A stretch of DNA of 64,000 nt from Vesta saturnalis (Eukaryota; Arthropoda; Insecta; Coleoptera; Lampyridae). This document shows positions 35,255 through 48,577 of this stretch, piece by piece (position 1 is the stretch's first letter; each line of letters starts with the position of its first letter). The position numbers and the translations under genes were made by a program. The stretch is from the NCBI GenBank assembly GCA_036346205.1, contig JARFJB010000400.1, positions 6,339,001 through 6,403,000 on the forward strand, in the 5' to 3' direction. A model generated the notes under the pieces. It was given only the letters and a program-made list of their open reading frames with translations. It was not told the origin of the DNA and searched no databases.

Positions 35255-35368
35255 ATCGTTTTTGCAACCACTGACGTGTATATACGACATTACTACTTAC
35301 TTGGTACCAGTAGATGTAATCTAATACCAATTACCTGTTGTAACATCAACTTATTTACGTGATTATTT
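35255..35368. repeat. 113-bp direct repeat, copy 2
   Basis: It shares CGTGTATATACGACATTACT and TGTAATCTAATACCAATTAC with copy 1. I see no clear flanking duplication here. Confidence 0.8.
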
Positions 35369-36446
35369 ATAACAGATTTGTTTATGACAGTTCGGATTTA
35401 TTTATCACTTCGCAATTACATTTATAACACTTAAAACCGAGTGCGAAATTCATTAACAAATTTATTACAACATCGATATTAAGACTACCTCCTCAACACA
35501 TTTCATGTTCCGCTTATAAAGCAAATGTAAAACGCCATGACGGTGTCGGTTTTCTCTAGAAGGTCAGCGTATTTCATAGAAGGATAGAGACTTCCGCTTG
35601 TAATGTAATCCTTATCGCCGGTGACTAATTCTTTCTAGACCTTAAATTGCAAGTGCAAGCAAGCTCATTCAAATATACGAGTAGCACCGCAACATTTGCT
35701 TTTGAGTTTTTAATGTAAGGTTGTTTTAAATTAACAACTTTAGCTTTTCAGTTCGAAAATCTATGCAAATATTTTGTTTATTTATCTAATCTTATAGCCA
35801 ATAGAAGTGTTTTATGGGCCCCTATTGTCAGCGGACCCTAGGCATGTGCCTATTGCGCCTAGGCGAAAACGCGGCCCTGAATATAAAAATTTGGTAGGTA
35901 ATCAAAAACATGTCACTGCCTTTTTCATAAACATCAAAGTTGGTGTGCTTCTTGGTTGCTAAGAAGGCAAGTTACTCGTCATGAATTACAAAATCTTCAT
36001 CAACAAACCTAATTTTGAAGAAAAGTTGTTAGTTGTAAGTAAAATGGATACAAATTTGGCAAATAAAGTTAGGAAAGGTCCTGAACAAACTCTAGAAGCT
36101 TTAGTTCGGAGCAAATCGAAGGTGTATCATAAGAAATCTTAATCATTAGTGATTGTGTAGAAATTATTAATAAAACCGTGCTCCTTGCCTATTTTCAGCA
36201 ACCGATAAGTTCACTAATATCTATACACAGTATCATCATCATCATCACACTAGTTTTAATAAACTCTACAATATGACAATAAATGATGTGAAGTGATAAA
36301 GACGTTATAATAGTGTAGATTGATAAATCGAGAAATAAAAATTTTCGATTTTTCCTTCTAATCCCATATGATTTGATTAATTATGGAAATATTGTGGAAA
36401 AGTTCATTCATATTAGACTACGATGTACAAGTAACATTTTTTTAAT

Positions 36447-36454
<8 letters not shown>

Positions 36455-36502
<48 letters not shown>
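36455..36502. repeat. (TA)n microsatellite
   Basis: About 48 bp of near-pure AT alternation. Confidence 0.95.
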
Positions 36503-36505
<3 letters not shown>

Positions 36506-36969
36506 AACAGTGGTGGTAAATGTAGCACTTATAGGCAGAACATTGGAACGGTTTTTTCAGTTTCCAAACCTACTCCAACGTATGTTGGACTTTCGTAAGT
36601 AGAACTATACACTGGCCAGCGTTCTAGTAAGCAGCAATGGAAATGTTATGGATTTCAAAGGATTGGGCAGTTGTAAAAGCTCTAGAGTTACGGAATCTTA
36701 TGATCCTAAAATTCCCGTTGCAAAAAAAATTTTTTTTTGGATGTTAATCGTTTTTCACGTCAAAAAATTATATTAACTCAGTAGTGATAGAAGACCCTAC
36801 ACCCGTTACTGAAAGCTTCGCCATGAATTCTGAATTATCTACGTCTGGAAAAATGGCACAATTCATACTGAAGTTGTAAAATTGGTTGGGAAACAGCAGA
36901 AAAGCATATTCCGCGATTTAACCTTGATTGTTTTAACTGTATACTTTTATACCAATTCCTGCGTCCCAC

Positions 36970-37010
36970 GATAAGAAATAACCTCAGCATATTTATACTA
37001 TCCAAATACA
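36970..37010. repeat. Dispersed repeat, copy 1 (partner about 39165-39205)
   Basis: AACCTCAGCATATTTATACT occurs here, and AACCTCAGCATATTTATATT at about 39178, both after a GATAAG sequence. A reverse-complement echo, CTGAGGTTATCG, at about 37098 makes a small foldback. Confidence 0.55.
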
Positions 37011-40000
37011 AGTAATTAATTTATCTTCTAACTATAACCAAATTGCCGCTCTTGGCTGAAAGCAAAATTATTAGGTTTCCAGTTACTAATTGTGTACTGA
37101 GGTTATCGACGCAGTGCGCCGCCATGTTATTTCGTTTGAATATTGGAGCAGCGTACTGACACCCGTATGTATTATGAGGTATAGTGGTATTTTAATAGTT
37201 ATTATAAATAGTTTTATTTAATACACTTGCATAAGTATAAAAAAATAATTAAAAGTTAGTTATGTAAATTAAGATCTACTGGATAGCCATCTGTTTAACT
37301 TCCTAGCCGTATAAATTTATTTGAGTCAATTTATTAAAAATTCAACCATAAATTACATAACAAAATTGTTATATACATTTCTTCTATTGATAAAAGCAAA
37401 TAAAACAATTTTTAATATTTGAATGGCAAAAATTTGAATCAAAATGGAAACACAATACTTGTTACCCTCACCCCTTACTATGGGGTACGGTTAAACTTGA
37501 TTTACTTTCTTAAGGTTCTCTGCTCAATTTCAGTTAATGTAACGTATTATAATAAGAATTTATTTTGAGTTAATCTTTTATAGTCCTACTTCGTTTTAAA
37601 AGTAAAGAATATTAGAATTGACAAATCTTAAGAATTCTATTAATTATTTGAAAGTACATGGAAAGCTAATACAGTTTCAAAGTAGGTTGTTTAACTTGAC
37701 TTTAAGTGGGTTCTGTAAGCAATATGGAGGATATTTGTTTTTACACCCTAGCGGTCAGAGTTTAAGAGTCCAAGAATTGAAATCTATCAGAAAAGCATTT
37801 CGATTACGACTGATTAGAGCCTAGAGGCTTATTATTAAACCCTAGATTTTAATTTCAAACAATTTCGACACTAGGCTTCATCATCAAGCGTAATATTTTG
37901 CTTGTTATTGGCGTTAACCTAAGAATACCCTTTCTTGGAGAGATAATTGTTATAAATATACATATTTTGTCGTGGGCCATTATATCGTAGGCTATTATGT
38001 TGCCCCCACCTTGAATTTGGCGTGGCAATCATTATAATAAGGTTTAAAGTGTACAGAACACATAAGTTTAGAATCCTAGTTTGGTTACTTACTGAGAAGT
38101 TAGCTTAGTTAAAAATGATCTATAAAGAAACGGAAACTCGATGCCTATTAGTGTTCACATTACAATGCATTTTTAAACCTAAATAATTATCCATTTTGTT
38201 GTTGGAGCTTACCTATGTATGCAGTTAAACTCAAACCACTTACCTGAAACAAAAAAAAACATTTAAGTCAAAAATGCCAAATAATAAAATTTAATTATCA
38301 ATGTGAAAAGTTTAAAGCCATTCTACATAACGAAAACTATAGTGATAGAATCTTTCTTTCCTCTCTCGCTACTAAAATAACTATTAATTGGGTACAATAC
38401 CCAATCGAGCTGAATTATAAATCTGAGAAATATACCTCGCGTATACAACCGTCAGTCGAATAAATAAATTGTAGATGAAGCATCATTAGGTGAAACCGAT
38501 TCAATAAAAGTATTCGCGAAAGTAATTTAAAACAATTTCCGTAATTAACACGAACGTAAAAAAACAAATTTCTATTAAGCTTTAATAATAATTACGAACA
38601 AAAACCATTGTTACACAAAAAAGATTAGGAATATAACGCTATTAAAGCTAAACACTTATTTTTAGTATTGATTAAACAGAATATGTTTATTACTAGTAAA
38701 ACTAAAATTTACATTGTATTGTAATAGAAAGGTACGGAACAGTTTAAACATATTCTATAAAATTGCATTTTATGTAAAATAAACGTCTTTATAAATTGAT
38801 TTCACATTAATAATGTCACAGGCCAACGTAAAAGGTTAAATTCACATGTTCAACAGAAAAATAAAATGAAATACGTTTCACAATGGCTATCTAATTAATC
38901 AGATTGCATTTTCAAGTAAAAATTTAAAATAATTGATTTGGTACAGGAGAACATATCAATTATTATCTTTTCAAACTACCAGCTATTGTTGCAAACACAG
39001 AGGGTTTAAAATTGCGTTAAAGAGATAACATATGCTCGAGTAGCTACCTAATTCTCCTATTTTCAAAATCTAAGTTAATTATCTGCATTTATTAATGGAA
39101 CAGTTATTTAAGTAATTATTTTTTGGGTGCGAACTAGTAATTTTTGTAAGAGTCCGTTTATACCGCGATAAGGAAAACCTCAGCATATTTATATTATCAA
39201 AATTTTATTTTTAATTAAAAATAAATTGAGGCGCCGTCTCAAAGTGGGTTATTAAGTTTTGCACGTGTTGTGTAGTATAATGGAATAGTATTTTAAGTAC
39301 CGAATTACTTGTATTTAGTAGATTCACGATCAAGCATTAATTTTAAAAATTAATTTAAATTAAACGTGGTAGTGTGAATTAACCACTACTGAATCGCCTT
39401 TCGTTTAATTTAGTGACCTTATAGGTTCATTTTAGACACAAAAAGCTTGTATTTATTAAAATCTATTACTAATCGTCAATGTCTGGGGAAAACTCGTGTT
39501 AATAAAAAGCGAAACTTACATACTATATCTGCAGATACTTTAAATTAATTATACTGCGTCACCAATAAAGGAATAAAAGTATTAACTTTAAGAAATTGAA
39601 AAAGACAAAAAAATTGGATGTCGTTTGTAAGAAAAAGCTAGGTTTGCTCTAAGGTAATTTTATATAAGAAAGTTTAAATTAAAGGAATTCGAATTATGAG
39701 GAACAAAAGTGAATCGCTATCGTGAGTTTTAATAGAACGGAGACTCAAAAACTATCAGAAAAATATTTTCATGAGTGCATAGTGATATATGGAGTAGATG
39801 GTTGGCCACACCGAAAAGCAATATCGATAAAACCAAAATATTTTACAGAACAATAGAAGCCGCAAGCAATATGATAAAAAGGAAAAATGGATCAAGAAAA
39901 AATGAATGCAGGCACTATAATTAAACAGATGATGCCATCAGGATAACGCAGTTAAGGTGGAATGATGAAGACCTATGGCCAGGCTCAACATAAACAAATG

Positions 40001-41049
40001 GGACAGTAATATTATTCCCATACGCTGGTCCAGTAGCTTGAAGTTAAATGCTGTAGATTCAGCATAAGAGCTCCCACAGTTTGATGTTACTAAATAAAAA
40101 GTTATGCAATTGTCTTAATATTTTGGAAATACACTCTGTAAGGATTCTTTGTTGATACATATTTTTCTAAATCAAATGTTAGTGAGGTCGTTTGAAAGAT
40201 TACTGTCATAATTGTAATATAAATTAGTCTTTAAGCTTGAAATAAAGAAGATTGACGATGAGGAACCTTTAGGTTATGCAGTTAAAAATCCATTGTGTGA
40301 TGTTTTATAAGATATTATTTATCTTAGCGTTTCCGGTGTAGAAAGACGATACCGTCGCTATGTGGAGAACTTAGTTATAAAGAGAAGCTACTAAATATTA
40401 GGATATAAGTTCATTATAATTCCGACCGGCACTCTAATTATATAATATACAAGATGTTCCATAATCCCATGTTCTCCGACCTGCCAAAATAAGTAGGTTT
40501 AATCAATGGTGTGAATACAACTACGAATGCTTATCGTATATTCTGTGCCAGTTAATGTTTAACAGCCATTGGCGTCAATAATTATATAATAATTATATAA
40601 CCAAATTCAATCGGAAAGCGTAAGATAATTAAAAAGAACATAATTATTACATAAACGGTAAAACAATAACGACCAATATTCACCCACTTCGACTCATGTA
40701 ATTCCAGCAAAACAATAAAATCAAAGCACACACCAGACATATGCAGTTTATTGATAAACATAAATAAATCAGTAAATTATCAATACTAAAAAAACATAAA
40801 TAACTCAATAAATTACCAATAATTATAGATAACGTAGGTATTGATATTGACAATTCTCATTAAATAAATAAAGAGTAATCAAATACACTTGTAAAATGTA
40901 TGATCATACTTTACATGTTCCTCTGCAATCACATAAAGCAAATATCCTACAACACTTTAATTTGTGCTAAATTAGTTCAATGAGGAGTGTATCGTCTATC
41001 GTTTCAATCTTACACAATTATGTACAATAAACAGGGTACTAATTTGTTA

Positions 41050-41990
41050 TTAATACTATTACGAGGTGTCAAATTCTGTCGTGCTTAAGAATTCTTCGAT
41101 GTTAAAAACAGACAATTAATTCAGGTTTCGCAGAGGTGAAAGTGCAACCAATTTTGGCCAAGTTCACATCCCACATGCGATCAGTATGAGTGATATAAGA
41201 AGATATCGTTTTAAGAACTCTATTAACACGTTCGACAGGGTATGCTTGTGGATGGTATTTAGCATTAAAGAGAATAGTAATGCGATATTCTACACAAAAT
41301 TGAGTAAATTCCTTGCTGTGAAATTGTACGCCATTATCACTTATACTATACTGAGGAATAACAAATATGAAAAAGATAATGGCTTCAACTAGACGACAGA
41401 CAAAAGAAGTAATAGCAATGTAAAAAAATAATAATCATCAACAACCAAGGGAATCTAGAATGAGGGATAACAATGTCTACACATAGCACTGGCCACGGGC
41501 GAGTGGGTATGGATCTCGGAGCTAGAAACCAGGAGGAGCGGATTGTTCAACATTATGTGCAGAACAAATAACACATGGACGAATATAACGAACAACATCT
41601 GGACGTAGTGCAGGACAGCAATAGTTCAAACCAATTCTAGCAACGGTTTTCGTCGCACCAAAATGAGCAAAGGTAGAAAGATTATGATGTTCGGAGATTA
41701 CTCGACGACATTGTTCTGTACAAATAAGTATACGCTACCATCACAGAGGGATTCGGAAGGACAAGAAATATGCATATATTTATGCAGAAGACTATCCTTT
41801 ATACACTACGAAAAAATTATTCTAGGAGAGGAAGAAATACGACGGAAAAGATTAAACACCAATCGAAAAAGTAATCAAAGGAGTAATAGTAAGTTCGACG
41901 CTATCGACTTGACGCAAAAAACGAGAAAAAAGACTAGGAACGAGACGTTCTTTACCTTTACTGTGAATTATAGTGAAGTTATATTGTTGG
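41050..41990 (-). pseudogene. Ty3/gypsy integrase and end of RNase H
   Basis: The minus strand from 41990 encodes a tether segment with YNFTIIHSKGKE, the usual end of gypsy RNase H. Next is the integrase zinc finger, with HFGATKTVARIGLNYCCPAL and CVICSAHN (about 41545-41680, His pair then CxxC). A core piece with PWPVLCVDIV follows at about 41475-41505. Near the end are KEFTQFCVEYRITI and YHPQAYPVERVNRVLK (about 41215-41315), the block that normally carries the catalytic Glu region. Deletions and frameshifts are frequent. It continues the gypsy pol upstream. Confidence 0.75.
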
Positions 41991-42059
41991 AAGCGTAAAG
42001 CACATCTAGCTAAACAACCTAAAATACTTTGTAATTTATTTAACCAGATAAGTGATCAG

Positions 42060-42850
42060 TAATCAGTGAAATGAGAAGCTTCAATCTATGGCCAAAATTT
42101 TTCAATTGCCCATAAGACAACCAGACACTCTTTCTGTAGGGCAGTAATTCCGTTCAGCATTAGATAAAGATTGGATAATGTAACTAACAACTTTTTCGCC
42201 AGAGTCAAATTGTTGGCTTGACAGAAAATTTGAGTCATCCGTTTGGACTACAAAATGATGAGAGGAATCTGGACAAGGCAACATAGGTGAAGAGAACAGA
42301 TGTTTTTTCAAAAACGTCAAGGGTAACTCACACTCAGGGGACCACACGAGCATTCTTCTTGGCGCACATAGTGACATTAATAGGAGTATGGATAGAAACA
42401 ATGGCAGCTATTTTGTTGGGGTCAGCCAAAATACCGCCTTTATTTACAACATAACACAATGTTTAAGTTCAGGTATGCAGAAATTACACTTGTCCTGGCG
42501 TCAAACACGACAAGAAGTTAAATGATGAATAACTTTCTCTAATACCTGTAGGTGTTGCTCAAAGTAGGTGTAGAAATATCATCAAGATATGCAAAACAAT
42601 ACGGTACCAAATCATCTCCTTAAACACGATCAACTAAACGTTCAAATGTTGTAGGTGAATATGCAACCCAGAAGGCATAAAAAAACCGCTAAGAAAAAAA
42701 TTGCAGTAAGGTTTAAAGAATTTTTCTCAGAAAGAAAAAGACCAGAGTAAGAATTTAAATAATCCCGACGGGATAGCATCCAAAAATGATTCATTACTGA
42801 ATATCCACTGACTATTTCTAAAGTCAGGCACAAAGTTGATTAAGCGCCAA
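42060..42850 (-). pseudogene. Ty3/gypsy reverse transcriptase and RNase H
   Basis: The RT palm is recognisable at about 42575-42620 as PYCFAYLDDIS (YLDD active site), followed by EQHLQVLEKVIHHL (about 42510-42555). The connection and RNase H region (42102-42401) reads VWSPECELPLTFLKKHLFSS, then HHFVVQTDDSN, QQFDSGEKVVSYI and SLSNAERNY. This is the standard order of a Ty3/gypsy pol. The upstream fingers are blurred and at least three frames are needed. It would copy the element RNA into DNA in a cytoplasmic particle. Confidence 0.8.
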
Positions 42851-42890
42851 AAGTCAATTCCCAGAAATAGTTGATAAAATATTCCAAGAA

Positions 42891-43997
42891 CTACACAACA
42901 ACTATAAAAGTTTTCAACAACAAACAATCCAACCAGAACTGCCTAACAGAGTCCAAAGGACCTTTAAAAATATGAACAAAGATATATACATTAAGATAAG
43001 AAAGTTCATCGTTACGAACTATAGCAAACACAAAGTCAATAAGAAACCGATGTTTATCATTAATACCAGAAAAAGGAATAATCGAGGTAACAGAAGACCA
43101 CCGCAAGTTTCCCTGTTTCTTAGAACAAACGGGATACAAAAGTTTAGTATTGCCAGATTTTCTGCAATTATAGCAATACTTGACTTGAAGTTTAGGAGAA
43201 CGAGGAGAAACATGTCCTACACCAGAGCAATTCCAACAACGAAGAGTAGAAGGTGATGATGAAAAAGGTTTAGGAGGCCCAACAGCAAAAGCAACATTAG
43301 GTTCAGCTCGTTTAGGCAAAAGTGTAGTAGAAGAAGTAGAAGAACCTGAAGAATGACTATAATAAGCTAAGATGAGATCCAGAAGATTAGTGGTGTTTCG
43401 AGAAGGTTAAAGTGTATAAAATATTTATTTTGTTCAGTTTGTTTGCCCAAAGGTAAAAGTTGAGTAATGGAAGTAATATCGGTAAGAGTTGAGGGATTAT
43501 GATGGAAAGGTGTTAAATTTCGCCGCATATAGTGCAGTTGTAAACTTTCAGAGAGAAGTGTTGTTAATCGTTGGAACCCACTTTGCATTACAGAAACATA
43601 AATAGTCATGATTTCTGAGGAACCCATAGCACGATTTTTAAATTTCATCAAGTAAACGTTCATCATAGGTACTAGATAAGAATTCAGATTGGAGTAAGTA
43701 ACACCAGGAAATAAAGCAGATCAAGTTAAATCACGAGAAATACTTGACTTATCCGCACAAGTTTGGAAACCGAAGAGAATCTAGAATATGATGCATAGTT
43801 GAAGTGTACTGACACCTAAGTAATTCATCTGAATCGGAAGTAAATAAAGAAGGGGCAGTCAAATATGTATCTGCACGTTCCTCACCGGCAGTAGCGGAGC
43901 AGAAATTTAAAGCGTTCAGAACATTTACATCACTAGACAGACCAAAAGAATAAAGTTCATATTGAAGTTCAACTTTATTCAATTTATTGACTTCCAA
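42891..43997 (-). pseudogene. Ty3/gypsy gag-like region with zinc knuckle
   Basis: A start at 43997 opens MEVNKLNKVELQYELYSFGL, a plausible gag N-terminus. A capsid-like part (43367-43666) includes FQRLTTLLSESLQLHYMRRN. Nucleocapsid Cys motifs, CWNCSGVGHVSPRSPK and YCYNCRKSGNTKLLYPVC, lie at 43100-43230. The second Cys of one knuckle and other residues are altered. Protease is not clearly visible, though IPFSGINDKHRFLIDFV at about 43020-43080 could be its start. Order and strand agree with the pol remains downstream, so this is one broken element. Confidence 0.7.
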
Positions 43998-44134
43998 TTA
44001 CCGAATAAGCGACAACTTCAAGAACGAGTGAACGGAAATAAGGTATAAGTAGTGAGATAAGTGAAGGAAAAACATACTAACTAGTCTGAGAGAAATGGTA
44101 ACCAGTAAAAGGCAAACAACAAAACATTTAATCG

Positions 44135-44155
44135 AGCTGCACGTTGGTTCCCAAA
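44135..44155 (-). other. Possible primer-binding site upstream of gypsy gag
   Basis: The minus strand reads TGGGAACCAACGTGCAGCTC, which resembles the start of a tRNA-primed PBS and is placed just upstream of gag. The matching LTRs were not found. Confidence 0.3.
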
Positions 44156-44159
44156 ATTT

Positions 44160-45055
44160 GCAACGGGGGAAAACTTTTGTGATTATCTATGACTCCTTTA
44201 CAATACCGTAGAACGATTGTGACAATCTAGAAAGTATAACCCAGCAGCCAGTGAATTAATTAGAGCACTTTGGATGTGTGTTGAGACGATTTATTATTTG
44301 CACTGGATTAGTATAAATGTTGGTAAGCCTTTTTAGTAGTAATACTCGTAGTTACTCAAATCATCGATTTATACAAACACACAAATTAGTGTAAATTATA
44401 GATTTCTACCACGAACATTAATTTACAAAACGAGACACTAAAATAGATTACCGAAATGTTAATTCTACAGAAAGCAGTAACACGTCAAAGTAAGTTCTAA
44501 ACGTTATTGTTTGTTCAAGGCAATAACTGTAAGTGAAATTAACAGAAACGTAACTGTTGAGTTCAAGGGTGTAAGTGCTAGATTAACTAAACAGTCAGTA
44601 AATTTACCTAAAGTAAACCCATCTTCATGTGAAACTGGCTGTATTTAAAGTTACTAATAAAGAAAAATAAATTCTCGTGACATAAAGTTCACATTAAGGT
44701 TCTTTATAAAGAAATCGCACTGAAGTTGAGGCACTAAACACAGCTGAAAGCAGTAAAAGAGTCTCTGCTGTATTTTGTTAATGTAATCTGATAGTTACAG
44801 CAAATCAGTAAATATTGGTTAACAGATATTATATACAAGTTACACATATACAAAAATAGAGAATATGTAAGTAAATTTTATAAGAAAATGTAAACTTTCA
44901 CCATTATTACACATATTCAAATACTTATCTTTTTTGGTTTTTTTTGTATTTGTAGATTAATGTAATACAATCTAAATGCTGCGATAACACTTGCAGTTAT
45001 CTTTGTCAGTAGTAATATTATCGATTAAAATTGTTAAACATGTTTTAATTTTTCA
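44160..45055. other. Spacer; would hold the gypsy 5' LTR if present
   Basis: No gene is visible. No copy of this sequence appears downstream of integrase, so an LTR cannot be shown. Confidence 0.35.
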
Positions 45056-46145
45056 AATTTAATAATAATAATAATAGGACTTTATTGCAGGTATAATTAC
45101 AGATATTTACAATTAGAAAACATATAAAAGACAATAGAAAATTATCCGCAAAAGGCGAAGTTCAGTTCACTAAATGAAACTGTTTTTCAACTTAACCTAA
45201 TCTGAAAATTTGACGCTTAAAAAATTATCTGTCCACACGGAGCAAAAGTAAATCTCTTAAGACTATAAGCATATGTGCATAAATAAAAACACAAGAATAG
45301 AGAAAAAAAATTCAGCAGTTAGCTCAATCAATGCAGGACATGTAAAAATAAAAGAGCAATATTTGTCTACTGAAAAGATGCTTATAAACTTCACGTTTAA
45401 ATGCATTAAACACCTTAACAATATTAAAAGAATACGATATTTCAAAAATATGGGTTTTATGTAAAGGCATATTAAGCAAACCTTTCTGTCTTATAGTAAT
45501 GATGTCCACGTCCGTTTTGTACCGAATTTTTTGTAAAGGTAACTAGAAGTCTTATTAAGGATCAACCTATCAGCAAAACAAGCAACATGCAATCTTCGCC
45601 GATTTGTCATATTGAGCAACTGTAAATCTCTTAGTTTATGTGATATATGATCATATTTTCTTAGACCATATGTTAGTCTAGTAGACGAATTTTTTAATTT
45701 TTGCTTGTGGTATTAACTGTCTATTCATGTACAATTTTCGTAAGTTAAAATACGCTTTCTGTATTCACCTGCTAATATGGCCCTTAACGCGTAAATTATA
45801 ATCCATAAGTAAACCTAAATTACGATCCTTGTCTTGGAGAGATAAAGTATCGTTGTTCAAAGTTAAATTCATTGCAGATACAACTGCACAAGCTTTTGCC
45901 AAAAACCAAGACTACAGATTTTCTTGAATTTATCAACAAGGAGTGTTTAATAGAGTATTCAGCCAAACGTTGTAGATTTGAATTGATTATCTCATTAGCA
46001 GTGCTGACCTCCCCCGGATCAAAGATAAGTATAACTACGTACCATCCGCATAAATCTGACACTTACACTCATGAATAACATTCATAAAGTCTGCGGTATA
46101 AAATAAATACAAAAGCGGACCTAAAATTGATCCTATTTCAACATC
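45055..46145 (-). pseudogene. Jockey-like LINE, RT C-terminal part and 3' end
   Basis: From 46145 down the minus strand reads GSILGPLLYLFYTADFMNVI, then a box near 46050 where YADD is expected. FDPGEVSTANEIINSNLQRL and SIKHSLLINSRKSVVLVFG follow, then RDKDRNLGLLMDY. The C-terminal tail degrades, and the 3' end at 45061-45078 is an (ATT)n tail. The copy is 5'-truncated within the palm. The family differs from the copies at 12.9-15.7 kb. Confidence 0.8.
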
Positions 46146-46265
46146 TTTAACAATTTTAATAGATGTTACTACTGACGAAGATAACTAAGTGTTATCAAAA
46201 CGTTTTGATTATTGTAGTACGTTAATATACAAATACGCCATTGAAAAACCCAAAGTATTAAATTT
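46146..46265 (+). repeat. Short repeat R1, copy 1, with hammerhead-like core
   Basis: About 110 bp shared with 62250-62360. It has ACAATTTTAATAGAT, then CTGACGA (46172-46178), then a GATAAC/GTTATC stem and AAAACG, and finally TACGCCATTGAAAAACCCAAA. The CUGANGA-stem-(G)AAA order is that of a hammerhead ribozyme core. Folding was not computed. Confidence 0.5.
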
Positions 46266-48575
46266 TGAAAAAAATTTGTTCATTTCACCAAATCCCTATA
46301 TTTTATATAATCGTACAACTGGCACGAAAAATCAAACAAGCCAACTAAAATCACAATACTACATCTAAGAGCTACACAATTTACTTTTGTCCAAACGGGC
46401 AGTAGATTGACGTTATATAATTAGTTATCATAAATTCATTGCCTTGATAACCAGGTGAAATGAATGTAATTATGGATTAACCTCTTTCTATGTCTTTAAA
46501 TAGATATATGAAAGCCAAAGGCGTATCGATAATGTGCAGACAACTAGTGTGAATTTTGAAGCAATATTTCAGATATCTTACTTTCAGATATCTTACATCT
46601 TGCTAAAAGCCACGCCTTCTTTGGCGGGTTAGTCAACAACCTGCTTATTTTAATAAGCCTACGCTAGGCCTAATGTGGATTGAGCGTTGAGCATTGAAGC
46701 AATAACAAATTGGTTCAAAATCAAACTTATTAGCAAAAAAGTAATAAAATAATAATAAAAAAATTTGTTAATTAATTAGCCCAATAAATGTAGCAGATAA
46801 TTCAACAGAAAGTATTTGTAATCAAAAGCTATAAACGAAGTAACCAAAAAAAAGTAAAATCCAATAAGATGAAATGAAAATTGACACGAATCTACGTTGC
46901 GATACGAATTACGATACGAGTGCGCAGTCCCTTCAGGTGGAATACCTGAGTGTGTTACAGCGCACGTTAATTTCTGTAAATTTTGTGATCGAATGCGATA
47001 ATTGTCAAATTTGGTATATAACTCATACAACCTATATTGTTATTTATACACTTTGTTATGAAAACGAACACAAAAATGAAAAAAGAAATCTACCACAAAA
47101 AAAATTAAAGCATTTTATTTAGTTAAAGGTGGGATAAGTTCTAGTAACTGCGATAGATTAGGATTAGTAATAGACAATGTAAAACATAATCATTCTCACA
47201 TTTACAAACCATTAATGTCAACTATATGAACTGAAAGAGATTATGTATCAAGGGAATAGCTCCCTACTCAAACTTTGTTATTGAATTTGAAACTAGCCGC
47301 ATTAATAATTTATTAAAGGATTATGTTTGTTAGGATTTCGTATCAAGCGTATTTACTGAACAATTCTGTCAATAAATTATAGCTTTAAGTTAATATAGTT
47401 ATTTGTAGTCTCATCTACTATTGAGAAGCTCACTTTATGAAAACACAATTAAAAATTTTACAGAAAGTGAATAAAAAGGAATTTAATATAGTGGAATGCT
47501 TAAAACTTGAAAACTTGTGAGTGATTATAAATTATAAAAATTGGTTAAATCTACCTTAAGTGTTAAATCTACCTTAAGTGTTTTATTTATTATAAAACAA
47601 ATATTATAACTAAGCGAATAATTTTTCATTAATTCTCTCTCAACACTGTACCGAGCATATTTACAGACCTACTCTAAATTTAAAACTTTAGCAACATTAA
47701 ATATTTAATTTCCTCAAAGTAACATGTTCCCTGTAAATATCAACCTCAAATTGTTTTTTAATAAAGGCATTCATAAAATCAATCTGTTTATGCATTTGTT
47801 TGCAAACGTAAACGTCGTAGATTATATTATTATGTAACCCTTAAAATGCCCTTTTCAGTTTAATTGAGATCCCAAACAATTCTCACCAAGAACTCCCGGT
47901 ACGCAGGTAATCCCCATCTGTATGTATGTCACTAGTTAAGTAAGGTGTATAGTTAAATTGTAATTCGAGATTTACACGTAGCAAACTTACTTGACTCTGA
48001 TTTTCTATTCTCATTTCAATTTACAACTTATAGCAGTTAGGTAGGGTTGTTTTACTTAATAATACTGTAGAACCACCTTCTTAGTTTCAGAGCTTGAAAT
48101 GTAACAATCTTAACTAACCATTGGCCTCCACATGGGGCACTCTTTCGTGTAGTGCTATTTTCCTAACAAGTATTGTAAAAAATGGACAACCTTGTAAATA
48201 AAAAGAAAAATTAATCTGATTGTTATATTCAGAAAGCTCAATTCTTGTTTCCAGTACGAAGTATTTGACATAATTATGTACAGAATTTAATAGAATTTGA
48301 AGTTTGGTCATACTACGTTATGACGTTTTTAATTTGGGTTGCATTACGACCTTCTTAATATATAATCATGTAAAACCACATTGTGATTTTAATAGCTCAA
48401 CCTATAAAAGATCGGTGATAACTTACATTTATTTATCTCCTAAAATGTATTCATACAAGACAAGTTAATTAATTGATTAAACTTGTGCTTTATCTACCAA
48501 ATGCGCTAAAATTTCAACTTCGCAATTAATTTTCATATGAACTGGAATTTCTGTGTTGTTCTAAGTTAAATAAAT
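46266..48575. other. AT-rich stretch without recognisable genes
   Basis: Only short frames without motifs are present. Confidence 0.4.
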
Positions 48576-48577
48576 TA

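Larger units (their letters stand above)
31492..35879 (-). mobile_element. hAT element
   Basis: The terminal inverted repeats are CAGGGCCGCGTCTACC (31492) and, on the opposite strand, CAGGGCCGCGTTTTCGCC (35879). The 8-bp flanks AATATGAG (31484-31491) and AATATAAA (35880-35887) agree at six positions, in keeping with a decayed hAT target duplication. A hAT transposase occupies the left two thirds on the minus strand. The right 1.9 kb is noncoding and contains a 113-bp direct repeat. Confidence 0.87.
35880..41050. other. AT-rich stretch, no recognised genes
   Basis: Contents: a 53-codon frame at 35982-36143 (+) of unknown identity (contains DTNLANKVRKGPEQTLEALV); an ATC run at about 36235; a (TA)n run at 36455-36502; a 68-codon frame at 37618-37824 with no motif; and a repeated segment at about 36975-37010 and 39170-39210. 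ATACAAGATGTTCCATAATC near 40448 resembles a Tc1/mariner-type terminus, but no partner was found. Confidence 0.4.

Noticed and set aside
39700..40020. Possible LINE C-terminal fragment (VIYGVDGW-like)
   Set aside because: Too short and without the neighbouring motifs expected.
41050..44160. Complete LTR retrotransposon with paired LTRs
   Set aside because: I could not find any sequence upstream of gag repeated downstream of integrase, so only internal remains are claimed.
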